Origin: Phanerochaete sordida
Lineage: Eukaryota > Basidiomycota > Agaricomycetes > Polyporales > Phanerochaetaceae
Direction: 5' to 3'
Assembly: GCA_019973155.2 (NCBI GenBank)
Contig: BPQB01000024.1
Location: 62,001 to 126,000, forward strand
Length of the DNA stretch: 64,000 nt
Positions 1-12,043 of this stretch are shown here, in pieces. The notes below the pieces were generated by a model. It did no database searches, had not been told where the DNA came from, and was given only the letters and a program-made list of their open reading frames with translations. Each line of letters opens with the position of its first letter. Within the stretch, counting starts at the first letter, position 1. The position numbers were made by a program, and so were the translations under genes.

Positions 1-3000
1 GCGGTCGCCTGCACTTGGACGGGACTCGCTGGACAAAGGAAGACTTGGCGCGGACGCGGCCGGCTGCACGCAGAGCGGGACGGACCTGTGTTCGAAAGGT
101 CGCCCTTGGTTAGATGCCTGACATGTTCTCCCCCACATGATACCCGGTCTTGGGTGACGCAGGTGAGTCGCTGCAGTAAAATCATCCGTCGCCCGCTGAA
201 TAATCTGCCCAGTGCTGCGCTGCCACGATCGCCTGCGCGAAAGAACACCGGAACGGGTACAACCTCAATTACGACAGTCCTTTCCTCAAGCACGATATCA
301 AGCTCTGCTGGATAGCGCACGGCTGGTGGCGGATGACGTAGTCATGGACCATGGGATAGCTTCAGTCGACAAGGACCGAAGCCCTCGCTTCACTGGTGCG
401 TGTCAAGGCAGGTCATTCTGGGCAGCGACCACTCACCGTCTCCCAAACGTCAAAGATAGTCCGGGACCAACATCGTCCACTGCTCCTCATCTGCCCTACA
501 CACCACTTTACCCGCAGCCACAGCGACGTGGCTGTAGACGCGAAGTCCACGAACGACATTGCCGGGTACGATACCGTGCCTATCTGGTCTTCGAGCCCAG
601 ACTGTCACGTTCGGACGGTGCAGCTCGACATCGCAGGTAACGATATCCAGTTCGAAGATCGTAGCCGGAACGCGATCTGGTACGTATATTACCCTCGCAT
701 GACTTCGAGCTGCAATGGCTGACATATTTTTGAACAGGCGTACTTGACTCTGCTGTCTAAAATATCCACGACCTCGACTACAGGACTCGCTCGGATGTGC
801 GCAACCTTTGCTCGGTGCATCAGACACGCTCGGCACCCCAAAGAATAACTTCAGAGACGCTTTGCATTTCATTGATCTGTTTCATCGGCCGCTGGACAGG
901 TGCACAAAATGGCTGTTGAGACGACGCGTTGGTGCATTCCGTCTGCGCGCATCGGCGGCGCCGGAGGTCTTCGGGTCTCCGTCCCGTACACCCGAGAATT
1001 GCCGCCCGTGCCAACCGCATCCAGACGAGCTCAGGTTCGAACCCCAACGTCAACCTCGACGAGGCCCCCTCATAAATTCCGTGCTTCCCTCTCAGCTCGC
1101 TCAAATGTATCCATCTTTTTCCTACTTCCTACTAATAGCATCTTGTGATGGAACGTATGGTTGTGGTTGCAGAGCCTCTGCAGAGAAAAGTTGGCAGGAA
1201 AAACGGGTCTGTATTCACCCCCTTATTGATTGCTGAACTCTTCGTAGAATGCCGCAAGTAAGGCCAGGTGTCCGCCCTCCGATGCATCACTCATACTGTC
1301 CGCGCTTTCGCTGAACAACTAGCGGAGCCCCAAAACCTACGCCGCAGATAGGTCATGACGCACAACGCGCTTTGGGTCTTCACAGGATCCGATCGTGCAG
1401 GACTTGTTACTGGCCAGTCTCGTGGGGCATACCACAGCTTCCCTACCCCCGTGAGCACATTCGGCAATGGCATCGTGAACGTAGAGCTCTCGAAAGCGAC
1501 ATCGCCCGCCACAGTTGACTTGGCTCTGAGTCAGACGCAGACCAGGTGCGGTGCCCTTGCATGATCCCACAAAATCACCACTGACTCCCTGTTCAGACAG
1601 CTGTACGTGACGGCACTGCTCCGGACGTACGATAGGTCGGCAGGGCACCTCACCGAAGACATACAATGACCCCCACTGGGCTCCATGTACCGCACCATCT
1701 TCGTCTCCAAAGACGCTTAGATCGTTCTGTCACCTCTGAACCTTCCCCGTGGCATCGACTCTGATTTCAAGTAAGCATTTCTCGGTTTATATCGACTGCT
1801 ACAACGCTGATCATGCGCAACCCAAGGTAACGGGACTTCGCACCGGAAGACGTCGAAGACCACAGGTCCACAGCTACGCCTGTACTGTGTTCATCCTCAG
1901 TGATGTCATTTCCTGCTACTACTGACTCGGCATTAGTCTTTCTGGGTGCCCAGAAAGCGCATTCGGGTGCGTCATCGTCTTCCGCGTCTGTGTTGACGGT
2001 ATCTCATGCTAAGTGGCTGCAGCAGCCCGCGGTCACCGTACATCCTCCTGAAAGGCCACGCCGGCTGCGTGACGTACAAAACGATCCCCACTATTGAGCA
2101 TTCCTACGGCCTACGGTACCGTGGAAAACTCGGCCGTTCCGCAGCCGTGCCCGAGCTCAGCGTGGTCCTGCCGCAGAGCACGAGGTGATCCGACATACCT
2201 GCCATTTCTAAAATGTCTCTCGGACCTGTTAGTGAATTTCTTCTCCTATCGTTAGCCTAACATCGCTAGGGCGTCAGATCGACTCACAGTCCGAAGTATC
2301 GCGAATGCAGGCATGGTCTATCAACGAAATTGGTGCATCTCAACTCTTGCTTATATCATTCCTACACGTGTCGCTGCAGCGGTCATGCGAAGCAGTTCGC
2401 GACATGAGCTCAAATCCTCGCGGAGAGCTCAGTTTTCAAACCGCAGTAAACTACGCGGTACGTCTATCCCGACTTCACGCGCGTGCTATGAGTCTGACAC
2501 GGCGCGCAGGACCTGCGGATCCGCAATCTCACCGGGAAGCATGCTTCTGACCCTTCCGTCGTAAATGCAGGCTCCATCGAACGTGCGAAACTTCGCGATC
2601 TACGTCTTCGCAAACAAGAACTTGAGCATGAAAGTATGCTGTCTGGCGCAGGGCAAGTCCTCAGAGGAGTTGTATTCTGCGGTCCTTCCGCTCTTGTCGT
2701 GAGCTGGTGTGCCCTGGGTTTTGTCCTACGTCGTAAAGCTTTCCGTTACATTAAAGTTTGAAGCTTGTAGCTGCGCACTATACAGCTCTACCGAAGATGG
2801 ACGGCTGTCGCACGGACTGTAAGCTTTTACGCACGCAGTCATCTGGAACCCCAGCGCCGTATACAGCGTGCCTCTGTACATTGTGCAATCACCATCTGAC
2901 CAGATAGAATTCACTGGGGGCTGTCCGCAGGCATGGCTGTGTTGGCTGTGATTTCCAGATATCCGGATGTGACTTGTACGCATCGCCTTTGGTCACATCT

Positions 3001-4549
3001 GATCGATGCCGTGCACTGAGCGGAAACGTTTTTGGTCTAGCAGTATAGTATGATCCTTGAGAGGCGTCGAGCCGACGGCCTAAGAGACGGTCCACGGGGG
3101 ACGTCCATGTTCCAGAGACTACAGATATATTCGATATTTGCTTAGTCATACCCCGCGAGACATGGCTAGAGTACCGTGTTTTCAACCTCAGCGGATATTA
3201 TACCTCGATTTGCGAATGCCGTACAGCTCGCCAGCGGTGACAGAGGGTAATTGTGCCTCTTCACACCTTGACTGGAGGGTTTATTTTACATCCTCGACAC
3301 GCTCAACCAGAGTCACGGCGCACTCTTGACCAGCTTGCGATGGTAAATTCTTTGACCACGGCTCGTCGGTATCCGCTGCAAATCTGCCAGATATGTTCAT
3401 GCATGGCGGGATGGCTACATATGTAACTTAATGCTGATAGCATTGCAGAATTATCTAAACGACTCCTAGTCTCCCATAACAATTCATATTGACCCCCACG
3501 TTCCACGCACGTTTGACTGTATCCGTTACAGATGACACGCATTTGGCAGGTCAAAGAATGACACCATCTTCTCCGCCGCATTCGTAAATCGAGCAGCTCG
3601 CTCCGCCTCTTTGGCCGTGCATAACGGGGCACGAGTGTCCCTTCATCAGCTTCTTCATAGCCATCGATGAGAGCGTGCTGAGATAGCTGTACGTGAGGAT
3701 CTAAATCGGAAACGTCCTAGGATATCCTAGGATGGATTTCCTGACTCTGTGCTGGCACCGCAATCTAGAACCGGGCACGACTCGGTTCGGATCGCGAGTT
3801 GAACAATGCCGTACATTGGCAATTGTGAGCGGTGAGGCAATGCTCGTGCTGCACAGTCCACAATGGTCATCAGAACTAGGATACGCTTCTTGCTGACCAG
3901 CACTTGTTCACGTAAGTAAATTACACCTATAGACTGCCAGAGTCTTACAGGAGGAAAAGAGCGGTCGTGAACGAGGATGAGAGGAGCCAACATGCGACAT
4001 AAAAGAATAATACCAAGATCACAGAACTGACACATGTGGGCTGACTGCGTCGCTCTTGGGATTGTGGAGGTTTGACACCCTGTCGGATTTTGGCTCGCTG
4101 AATCACACTGAACACGCAGATGTCGCGCCTCGGCCATGCTCACACTGCGTAAATAATAAATGAGCTCAAGGGTCGAAGTACCGACTCACGGATCTGCATG
4201 TGTATCTTGAAGTCGTAGTGTATGACGTTCAGAAATCTATAGAGAAGCAGCTGTATATACGCCACAAAGCCTCACCTACAGGGCACTCGCACTCTGATCT
4301 CAAGCCATAGGGCAAAATTCCAGCCGAAGCTGGATCAATGTGCGCGTCCGCATCCAGATCAGCTGAGACGGTGTTGAGCCGTATGTGCCATCGTCGGCGG
4401 GCATGGCGAACAGCGACCTGGACGTTCCTATGCAAGCGCTGCGGCCCCTGATTGGAACAGACCGGTGCGAGGCGCTGTTTTATAACCCGCCATCTGCGTC
4501 TTGGAGGCTTCCGCTTCGACCTTGACGCAACAACTCCCGCCGTATAATC
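1..4549. other. Gene-poor region, no supported gene
   Basis: Only short open frames occur on both strands and none shows a recognisable domain, a splice structure or codon use like the genes to the right. I see no tRNA and no transposon protein. One small structural feature is a perfect 18-bp palindrome, TCCTAGGATATCCTAGGA, at 3715-3732. The stretch may be old decayed repeat sequence, but nothing here proves that. Confidence 0.6.
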
Positions 4550-5232
4550 ATGAGTGTCAACCGCCGTACTACCCCTCACACCCGCCAGTCGATGAAGATG
4601 ACCATACCCTTCAACCTCGACTTCAACCACTCCGTCGTGACGTACCAGAGTAGCAATGGTGTCTATACCACTGTTGGCACTGATGCGCTCATCAACGGAG
4701 GCGTTGGCGGCCTCGAAAATGCCACGTACCTCGATCTCACTCTGCACACGGGTGCTCGTAAGTGTTTACCTGATTGCTCATTGCGCGTTGATACGACTGA
4801 CAACCTTCTCCAGCCGACATCGCAGGCGTCGCACGTCTCGACCTCGCGCGCATGCCTGGCGTGCGTACCCTCAAGATCAATGTCGCGTACGAGACACAGG
4901 ATGACAATCGAGGCGTCCTCGACGTCTGGAAGAGCATCCTGGCCCTCGTACGCTCGATCCCCGATACGCTGCCGCTGTGTCGCCTCGTGCTGTGCAGCCC
5001 CGTGACTCGGGAGATGCTGCGCTCGGGATGGGCCCGCGCGCCTTTCGGCCACGCGCTCGGCCGAGTGACGTGGAACATCGACGCGCGCCTCGTCCGCCTC
5101 GTGGACGGCACCGCCCCGGTGGACACCGTGGTGCTCGTTCCGCCGCGGGGCGAGAACTTCACCGCCGACGAATGGCACCGTACTACGAGCCTCTTTCCAG
5201 CGCTACGTGACTATGGCATGCTGGAATTCTGA
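4550..5232 (+). CDS. Unknown small protein, member 1 of a two-copy family
   Basis: Two exons, 4550-4757 and 4814-5232, joined by a 56-nt intron (GTAAGT..CAG, phase 1), give 208 residues. I do not recognise a named domain. The text resembles the leucine-rich, beta-strand-rich tails of agaricomycete F-box/LRR-like hypothetical proteins (LENATYLDLTL, VRTLKINVAY, RLVLCSPV), but no F-box is present. The gene at 17438-18168 is a clear paralog: same intron position and phase, and shared blocks such as DVWKSILALVRSIPDT against DVWRGVAEILRSIPDT, and NIDARLVRL against NVDAALVRL. No signal peptide or membrane helix is seen. The start is the first ATG of the frame that gives a length like that of the paralog. 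Confidence 0.75.
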
Positions 5233-5697
5233 ATGCTCAGCCCCCAGTTCATCATACACTTACCGCGCCTGAAAGTTTGCTTTTGCTGCTGGATTTCCCG
5301 CTGTGAACTATTAGTTAGCTGTCTTGTACGATTATCGCCCCATGTACTCACTGTCGCTGCTTCGTTCTGCAGTATCATCCCGTTAGCATCATGAGGTCTG
5401 TATAGCTGCTAGCACCCGTGAGATATACAATGGAATTATGTGTTATTATTCCAGCGTACCTCGACTTGCGTGGTTGGTCCTCTGATAGAGCAAAAACACA
5501 TGAGTAAATTGCATACTCAACGATAGACATGAGAGACGACGGGCTAAGCAACAGCGGCCATCGGGTATCTGGCTCACCACCGCTTCTGCTGGCATCCTCT
5601 GGAATGACGTGTTGCAAGATGACCTGAGCAGGAAACGCTGGGTCATATTACGGGGATGTTGGCATAGAAAGAATGAGCATAATTCGCGAGCGGACGA

Positions 5698-5723
5698 GGG
5701 AGGAGGGAAGAGGGAGGAGGGGG
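5698..5723 (+). other. Potential G-quadruplex tract
   Basis: A purine-only run has four blocks of three or more G separated by 4-nt loops (GGG-AGGA-GGG-AAGA-GGG-AGGA-GGGGG). It lies in intergenic DNA with no gene close enough to assign a role. Confidence 0.4.
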
Positions 5724-6130
5724 AAAGACGTGAGGTGGGTGGGCAGAAGCGGGTACAGCGCTCCATAGCTGGCCGCTTTATGGTACGCACGGGGCATTGA
5801 CCAGAGGCGGCTGGTGCTGTTGTTTGATCACCGCTAGCGCGGGATAAGCTGCTACTTTGATTATCATTTCCATCCCTTGTCACAGCGGTTTGCGCAGCGC
5901 GTCAGCCACATCCTCAGACAGCACACGCGCCCGTACGCATAACGTTGACTCACGTGTTACAGACCGGATTGGGCTGCCCGCTGGCCGCCGTAGGCATTGG
6001 CGTGCTCCACAGGAGCTGGGTTTTGAGTATAAGTCTCCAAGAGAATTATACATGGGTCAGAAACGGGGGCAGTGGGGGCGGTGCCTTGGAACCGTTCACC
6101 GATCGCACAGGTAGAGCGCCGGGCCGCGGC

Positions 6131-6254
6131 CTTCTGCAATCTGTCAGACACTTCTGCCATCTGTCAGAAACTTCTGCAATCTGTCAGACACTTCTCCCAT
6201 CTGGTGAGCGAGACTTCTCCCGTCCGGTGACCACGGTTTCTCCCGTCTGGTCCA
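6131..6254 (+). repeat. Short tandem array, drifting from 20-bp to 23-bp units
   Basis: Units 1-3 (6131-6150, 6151-6170, 6171-6190) are near-identical copies of CTTCTGCAATCTGTCAGACA. They are followed by longer, diverged units beginning CTTCTCCC at 6191 and 6214 and a partial one at 6237. The change from CTTCTGC(A/C)ATCTGTCAG to CTTCTCCC(A/G)TC(T/C)GGTGA runs in one direction along the array. No gene overlaps it. Confidence 0.8.
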
Positions 6255-7636
6255 CAGATTGAGGCATACCGGTACTTCCCGTAACCCTATCCCGTCCCAT
6301 CTCGCCCTCAGGCAGGCCTAGAAAGCCTCGTACCGTGCGTTCGCCATCACGCTTAAGGTGCCCAGCGTCTTCAACGTCGGACGCGCCGTGCCGAGGCCTT
6401 CGAGGTATGCCGACTGCGCCCCCGGGGGCAACCTGTGCCCCGAACCTGTGCCCCTTGTGCTCCCCGAGCCTAGCATTATTTGGTGCCAGTCCATGTGCAA
6501 CTCAGAGACGAGGATCAGTGCACAGGCTTGGGCGTGACTATCTCTTGATCAATGTTGGCTTTCTCCCACTACAGTATCTTCGAGTCAAACCACAGATAGC
6601 CGGGGAGGATCGCGGCGCGCCCAGTCACTCGCCTTCGGCGAGCTGCTCGTCGATGGCTGGGAGGCACCGCGCTACGAACTGGCATGCGTTTTATGATACC
6701 CACGAGCACCCCATCCACATTCCACGCGAGTACTGCGACACCTGGATGCGGGCGACTGCGGTACAGCGTGAGTAAAGTGCTGGTGAACGAGATGCAGTCC
6801 AGGTGAGCAGGGTCGAGAATGGGCCGCACGATCTCGGCGACACCTTTCCAGACTTTCCAGTTGCCTACGACGCTGCCCTGAGGCCGACGTGCGCAACATA
6901 GACCTTCATGACTTGCAGGACGAAGATCCGGGAAATATCGAGACGCGCGTCATGTCGAAGAAGTCCGCGACAGCGCGCACAGGCCGACAATCGACAAGGG
7001 AATCCGTAGCGGATCAAACGCGTCAAATGGGCCGCGCAGAATGTAGGCCCTACGGCCGTTGTGCTTGCAAGCTCTGAGGCCAGACCGATCGCAGGTAGAC
7101 TCAAGGGCAAGGTATCTTGGCCGGCGGGGCGCTGCTGGCAAGCGACGGCGAACTCTTCGAGGTCGAGAGGGAAGACTAAACCCCGCTTGAGGTAGCAGCG
7201 CATGGCAAGTGCTTTCAGACCTTCTCCTATTCGTGCCAACTCGCAGCTATGCTTGGGTCGATGTCGTGCAGCTCACCGCCGTGTGCACCCTTGTTCTTGA
7301 CCTGCGGCATGCGCTACCTACCACAGCTACTCGACATCATCTCGCTCCGACTCGCCGGCCTCCGGTAGCTACTGCGCCTGCTCGCACGACGGCAGCAGCG
7401 TCGACTGGCACTAGACTTTACTCAGCTTTAAGCATCACATCTTCGTAGAGCTGGACATACGGACCCTCAGCGACACCGTCCTCGGCGGAGAATCTTGCGA
7501 TTATGATATTCCAGCTCTCATAAATCGTTTGCATCTGGCGTAGGATTACAATACCTCGCTTTGCCATGATATATATCGCTAGCCCGTAGCAGTCTGTGTA
7601 GAAACCAAAAGTGACCGAGGCTCTTCGCCGAGGGCT

Positions 7637-8480
7637 TGCTGGACCGATCCGGGCTCTGGAACCATATCCGAGCCAGAAATCACATACACTGCAAACATTG
7701 CGGGATTTCAGGCCACCTGAAATGGTTGAGAACAGGGAGAAGAAAGGTTTCGTTTGAGCTGGATTTCGAGCCACATTTCGAGACGAATGAAATTCAGCCT
7801 TTCCGGTGCATTTCAGAGGAATTTCGTGCGATATGAAAGCTTACCAGGTCCGTAGAACTGAAATGGGGATGAAATTGTACCGAAAGATAGACTTGCATTG
7901 TACTGGAAATGACAAAGAAAGGCAGCATAGTGGCATGCATTTCACGGAGCATGAAAGGACACATATCAGTGGGCATGAAAGGAGAGCTTTCCTTTGTCGA
8001 CGAAATGCTCATCAAAGGTCAAATTTCGCCCTGCCACGAGGATTTCATGTGATCAGAAATGCATCATGTCTCGGGGCGCTGGAAATTATGCCGAAAGCTA
8101 TCCTGTTCGAAACATTTCGTGTCCCAAGAAAGCTGAGTCAGCATTTCAGGCGTGGCGACATGCACCACAAAGAAGCTGGAAAGAGGCCGGAAATGCTGGC
8201 TTTGCTGATCATTTCCGGTGGGCTCCCATTTTCCCTTTCCAGGTCGTTTCATACCAATTTCCACAGCATGAGGCAGGATCCCTTTCTTTGCACACGAAAT
8301 TACCAGGACAGGCACGAGAAAGGTGCAATTTCCACCCCTCTGAATTGTCGCCTGAAATCCGGCAGAAACGAAACCTTTCCTCTGCCCGTTCCAAAACATT
8401 TCCGGTTGCCTGAAATCCCCGAATGTTTGCAGTGATACTGGCTCAGAATTACATTCCTGGCGCCACACCGCCTGCTGGAC
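7637..8480. mobile_element. Fold-back (long inverted repeat) element, possible MITE
   Basis: The left arm starts near 7670 (GAGCCAG, then CACTGCAAACATT at 7687). It is mirrored on the other strand by the right arm ending near 8444 (CACTGCAAACATT read down from 8434). By eye the first ~80 nt of the arms match at about 84%, and weaker symmetry continues inward, so much of the ~800 bp could form a hairpin. The whole segment is unusually dense in GAAA/TTTC words. The octamer TGCTGGAC occurs as a direct repeat at both edges (7637-7644 and 8473-8480), which would suit an 8-bp target-site duplication of hAT type, but the terminal bases next to it are not a clean inverted repeat. No transposase is encoded. 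Confidence 0.7.
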
Positions 8481-9643
8481 ACTGCGGACGTGGGACCGTC
8501 TGGTATGGACGTCGCAGATGGCTTCAGAGCGCCTGGGTGAACCATAGATACGCCGCTGCCGAGCATAAGTAGTGTAGACGGGCGTAGTATATGCGATAAA
8601 CGTAGGAGCTCGAACCAGTTATCCGGAAACGGCCTCTTACAACTCTTGACTCTAGGAAGGTTAGACCCAGGATTCGGCGACAGTCAGTCGGACTTCATGA
8701 GCTTGAGTTATCTCTTCCATCCCGTGAAATTAAACATCTCCGGCACCAGCTCTCAGACGCCCTTCGGAGTTGGACGGCGATAATGAAGTGATGCCATCGG
8801 ACGAGCATCACGGTTGCGTTCGCCCGAATGCAGACATCCCGGCTTTCACTCCATCCGCGACAGCCACCATGGGCCGGTGCTGACTGGCCAACCACAACTT
8901 GGCATAAGGTGAGTTGACTGCTAGTCGATTTGGATCGTTGCACCCTCCGCCGACGCGGCTACTCAGGCCTCAGGGCTCGTCCTGGCTGAGGATACGCTAT
9001 GCGCGCTACCCTGCAGTGTGCCCTAGAACAGATACTGAACGACCTAGGTCAGCTAACTCAAATAGCTTCCACGCCCTTCGACGCTGAACGAGACAGGGAA
9101 TTGGTCCACGCAGGCGAAAACCTCCATGTTGACAACACCTGGAACCCTGCACTACCAGACGACGATACACTCTCTGTGGTCAATGGAGGGTACGTCCCGC
9201 ATCTCCCGCCTATTTTCTCTCAATAGTGAACTGTGGTGCGGTACAACCTAGACGAATGCAATTATGTTACACCATGCGCATAGCTCCCGGTCCCTTACAG
9301 AGTCTTAGTCTGGGCACAAGAGCCCTTCCCGTCGTCTTCAAGCTTCCATCCGCCCACACAACCTTCTGTCTGAGCTCGAGGCGCTTTGGTGTACATCGTG
9401 ACAGCAGTAGAAACACAGTTTGGTAAACAACCAGCGACAAGGCTCCTCGTCGCAGCGCACGGTCCGCAGGGCTCAGTACATGTTGCTCGAGACTCATCGG
9501 ACATCTCTACGGTCTTTGTGCACGACACTGGAATATATTGGATCGCAATACCGTACATGACTACGATAAACTCGTTGATCGCGCTCACAAAGTGTGGGCA
9601 GCACGGGACCTTCACTTCTTCCTCTTGCAGAGCAACGGCCCTT
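8481..9643. other. Intergenic, nothing assigned
   Basis: Only short overlapping frames on both strands. The longest (plus, 9386-9919) runs into the antisense of the phosphatase gene and shows no domain. Confidence 0.5.
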
Positions 9644-12043
9644 TCACACCGGCGCAGGCGGATAGCCGTCCGTCGTGTTCCACCCATCGCCCCCGGGGAC
9701 GCTCCAATCGCCCCAGCACCCCCACTGCCAATCCGTCGTCTGTATGAGCTCTCTCATCGCATCGACGAACGTCTCCACAGGACAGAGCCCGTCCTCGTCC
9801 TCCGGGCATCCGCGCACAGACGTCAGTGGTACGACGCCGTCGTTCACGATCACGCGGATCTGCGTTCCCGTGCGGTCGCCGCAGGAGAGCACTGCCAGCG
9901 CGGGTTCAATTCGTGCTGAGGGAGAGGAAAGGAAAGAACGTACGCTGGAAGTGTACGTTCGTACCGAACGGCGCGAGCTGCGCACTCTTGAACGCGCGGT
10001 CCCTCGGGATGTGGTCGTACGGCAGCGGCCCCGTCGCGGCGAAGTTCGTGAGGTTCAGCGCCGTGAGCACTGCAATCGTACCCACATCAGTCTCTTCCAC
10101 GCTGAGACGGAGCGAGAGGGAGCGACGCACCGTTCAGCACGATGACCTCGTGCGTCGCGTCGACGTAGAGCGCGTCGTGCAGCGGGAATGTCGTCGGGTT
10201 GTCGGCCAACGTCGCGTTCGTCGACGAGTTGTGCGTCGCGATCGGCTCGTGCGTGAGCCGCGCGACGAGCTCCTGGACGTACCCGATCCCGAGTACGCGC
10301 GCGAGCGGGGAGCCCCACGCCGCGGTGTACCAGAAGAACAGATCCAGCCTGCGCGCGAGGCCCTGGTGTAAGCATATGACAGCAAGGTGAAGGATAGGAC
10401 GCACGCGTAGTTGAATCCGCGCCACTCCTCCTCGGTGAAAAGCCCGCAGAACGCGGAGTACCCGATCGCGACCGTCTCGTACGCACACATCTCCTGCATC
10501 GCGTACAGGTCTTCGGTCGTCAGGTCGTACCCGTGCAGCTGCAGTGCGAGGCGGTCCAGGGCGTCGGCGAGGTAGATGTCCGCCCAGCGTTCTACGTACC
10601 ACGTCGCGCGGCCACCCTTGTCTGGGAAGAAGAAGTTCGGGCATCTGTGCGGAGTGAATGAGCACCATGGCTCGGAGCTTGGAGGGAAATGGCTTACGTC
10701 ATGTACGATGCCAGCGTATTGTTGAACTGGCGAAGGGCAGTCAGGTCGAGGGGATAGACTGTAGCTAGATGAATACGCACGCCGATTTCCTCGATGGTGA
10801 TGCTCTGCTGGTACTGGCCCTCGAGCGAATGGCCAAAAAACCCGAGGGCAAAGTTGATAGCGGAAGCAAGCATGCGGTCTCTGAGCATTTGGTGAATATT
10901 TGAGCAAAGGGACTCGACGATACAAGCTCACTGTGACTCAGTCCGGAAGACAGGGATCGTGTTCTTTTCGGAGAAGTTCTGCAAGAACGGGCCGTTAGGA
11001 CGAAGATACACGCGGAGAAGGTGGAACAAACTCGGAGGAGGAAGCCATATTTCAGCCTCGTAGACACACCAAGGTCGTCTAAAAATCGGTCAGACACGAC
11101 GCCAACACCGAGAACTTATCGCTACTTACACATCTGCTGGCGTCCGAAAGGAGTCAAGACTGGATATGTGAATCAGCGGCAGCCCGAAAAGTCGTTAAAG
11201 GCAGACATACGTTCTTCACCGAGCTTGTACGTCCTAAAGGCGAAGTAAACATCCTATCTATCACTCTGGAACACACCATACTCACCATGTGTTGAGGAAT
11301 TTCAGCTCGCCTTCAGCGGTCCATTCCGCCGCATTCTCGTGAAGACGTCCAGCGATGTTTGCCGGCCCACCGTAGTTTGCTGGGAAACGTGAGTGACCGA
11401 GTACTGGCACAGATAAGTAAGCCTCACCAAAGCTGGTGGGGTAGCGAGCGCCATGGCGATGGAGGAGGTGCACGCCGGTGATGCTACAAGTATCGGGCTC
11501 GTCGGGCTTCGCGTCGACGCCGAACGTGCCGCGCTCAATGGTGTACCAAGGGGAGAGGTTGCCCCAGTGGCGGAACAGGTCGAAGTCATCGTCATCATCG
11601 TCATCGCCATCATCGTCATCGTCGAAGGATGGCGCGACAAGGCCTGGAGCGCCGGTGTGGATAGGGTAGCTGGGCGCGGTCACGACGAGCGCGGGCTCGG
11701 CGCCCGTCGCGGTGTGCCCTGCGAAGCCGACGTCCGTGGGGAATAACTTCGGGTTGGCGTTGGTCGGCGACGGGGGCGGAAAGTGGTGCACCTCGGACGA
11801 TCCAGCCCACGGCGACGCGTAGAGTTCGACAGAGCCCGTCGGCGAGAGGACTTGGACGATGTTACACGTCGAGGAAGAGTGGTAGAAGTGCAGAACAGAA
11901 AGGCACGTGAGGATCCCGACCACGAAACCGGCTAGTACATGTAGCTTGCGGTTCCACGGAGGTGGTTTCGCGCGTAGAGCAGCGGGCTGGGGAAGGAGTT
12001 CATCGTCGCCGTCGCCGTACTTGATGTCGCTGTATGTGCCCAT
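9644..12043 (-). CDS. Membrane-anchored histidine acid phosphatase (phytase family)
   Basis: A multi-exon gene of roughly 600 residues. Clear exons, read down the minus strand, include 12043-11428, 11379-11286, a 23-nt micro-exon 11233-11211, and 11159-11130. Later exons carry ...NFSEKNTIPVFRTESQDRMLASAINFALGFFG, CPNFFFPDKGGRATW and ...CGDRTGTQIRVIVNDGVVPL. The branch-2 histidine phosphatase motif RHGARYP is at about residues 196-202, with His197 the expected phospho-acceptor; the fungal phytase landmarks FRTxSQDRM and RVLVNDxVVPL-type sequence follow. The N terminus is not a secretion signal: a cytosolic head, one hydrophobic helix at about 34-52, then a linker with an Asp-rich run (about 141-155), suggesting a type II membrane protein. 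The usual SHD proton-donor motif reads ATHE here. Substrate (phytate, inositol polyphosphates or another monoester) is inferred from the family only. Confidence 0.9.

Noticed and set aside
1020..1060. tRNA-like B box GGTTCGAACCCC
   Set aside because: No acceptor stem, D-arm or anticodon arm can be paired around it. The tRNA at 56076 shows what a real one looks like here.
4663..5178. 171-codon minus-strand frame over the first small gene
   Set aside because: It is a shadow of the spliced plus-strand gene, whose reality is supported by its paralog at 17438.
9386..9919. 177-codon plus-strand frame downstream of the phosphatase
   Set aside because: Its second half is antisense to the last phosphatase exon and the first half shows no motif or codon pattern of a gene.
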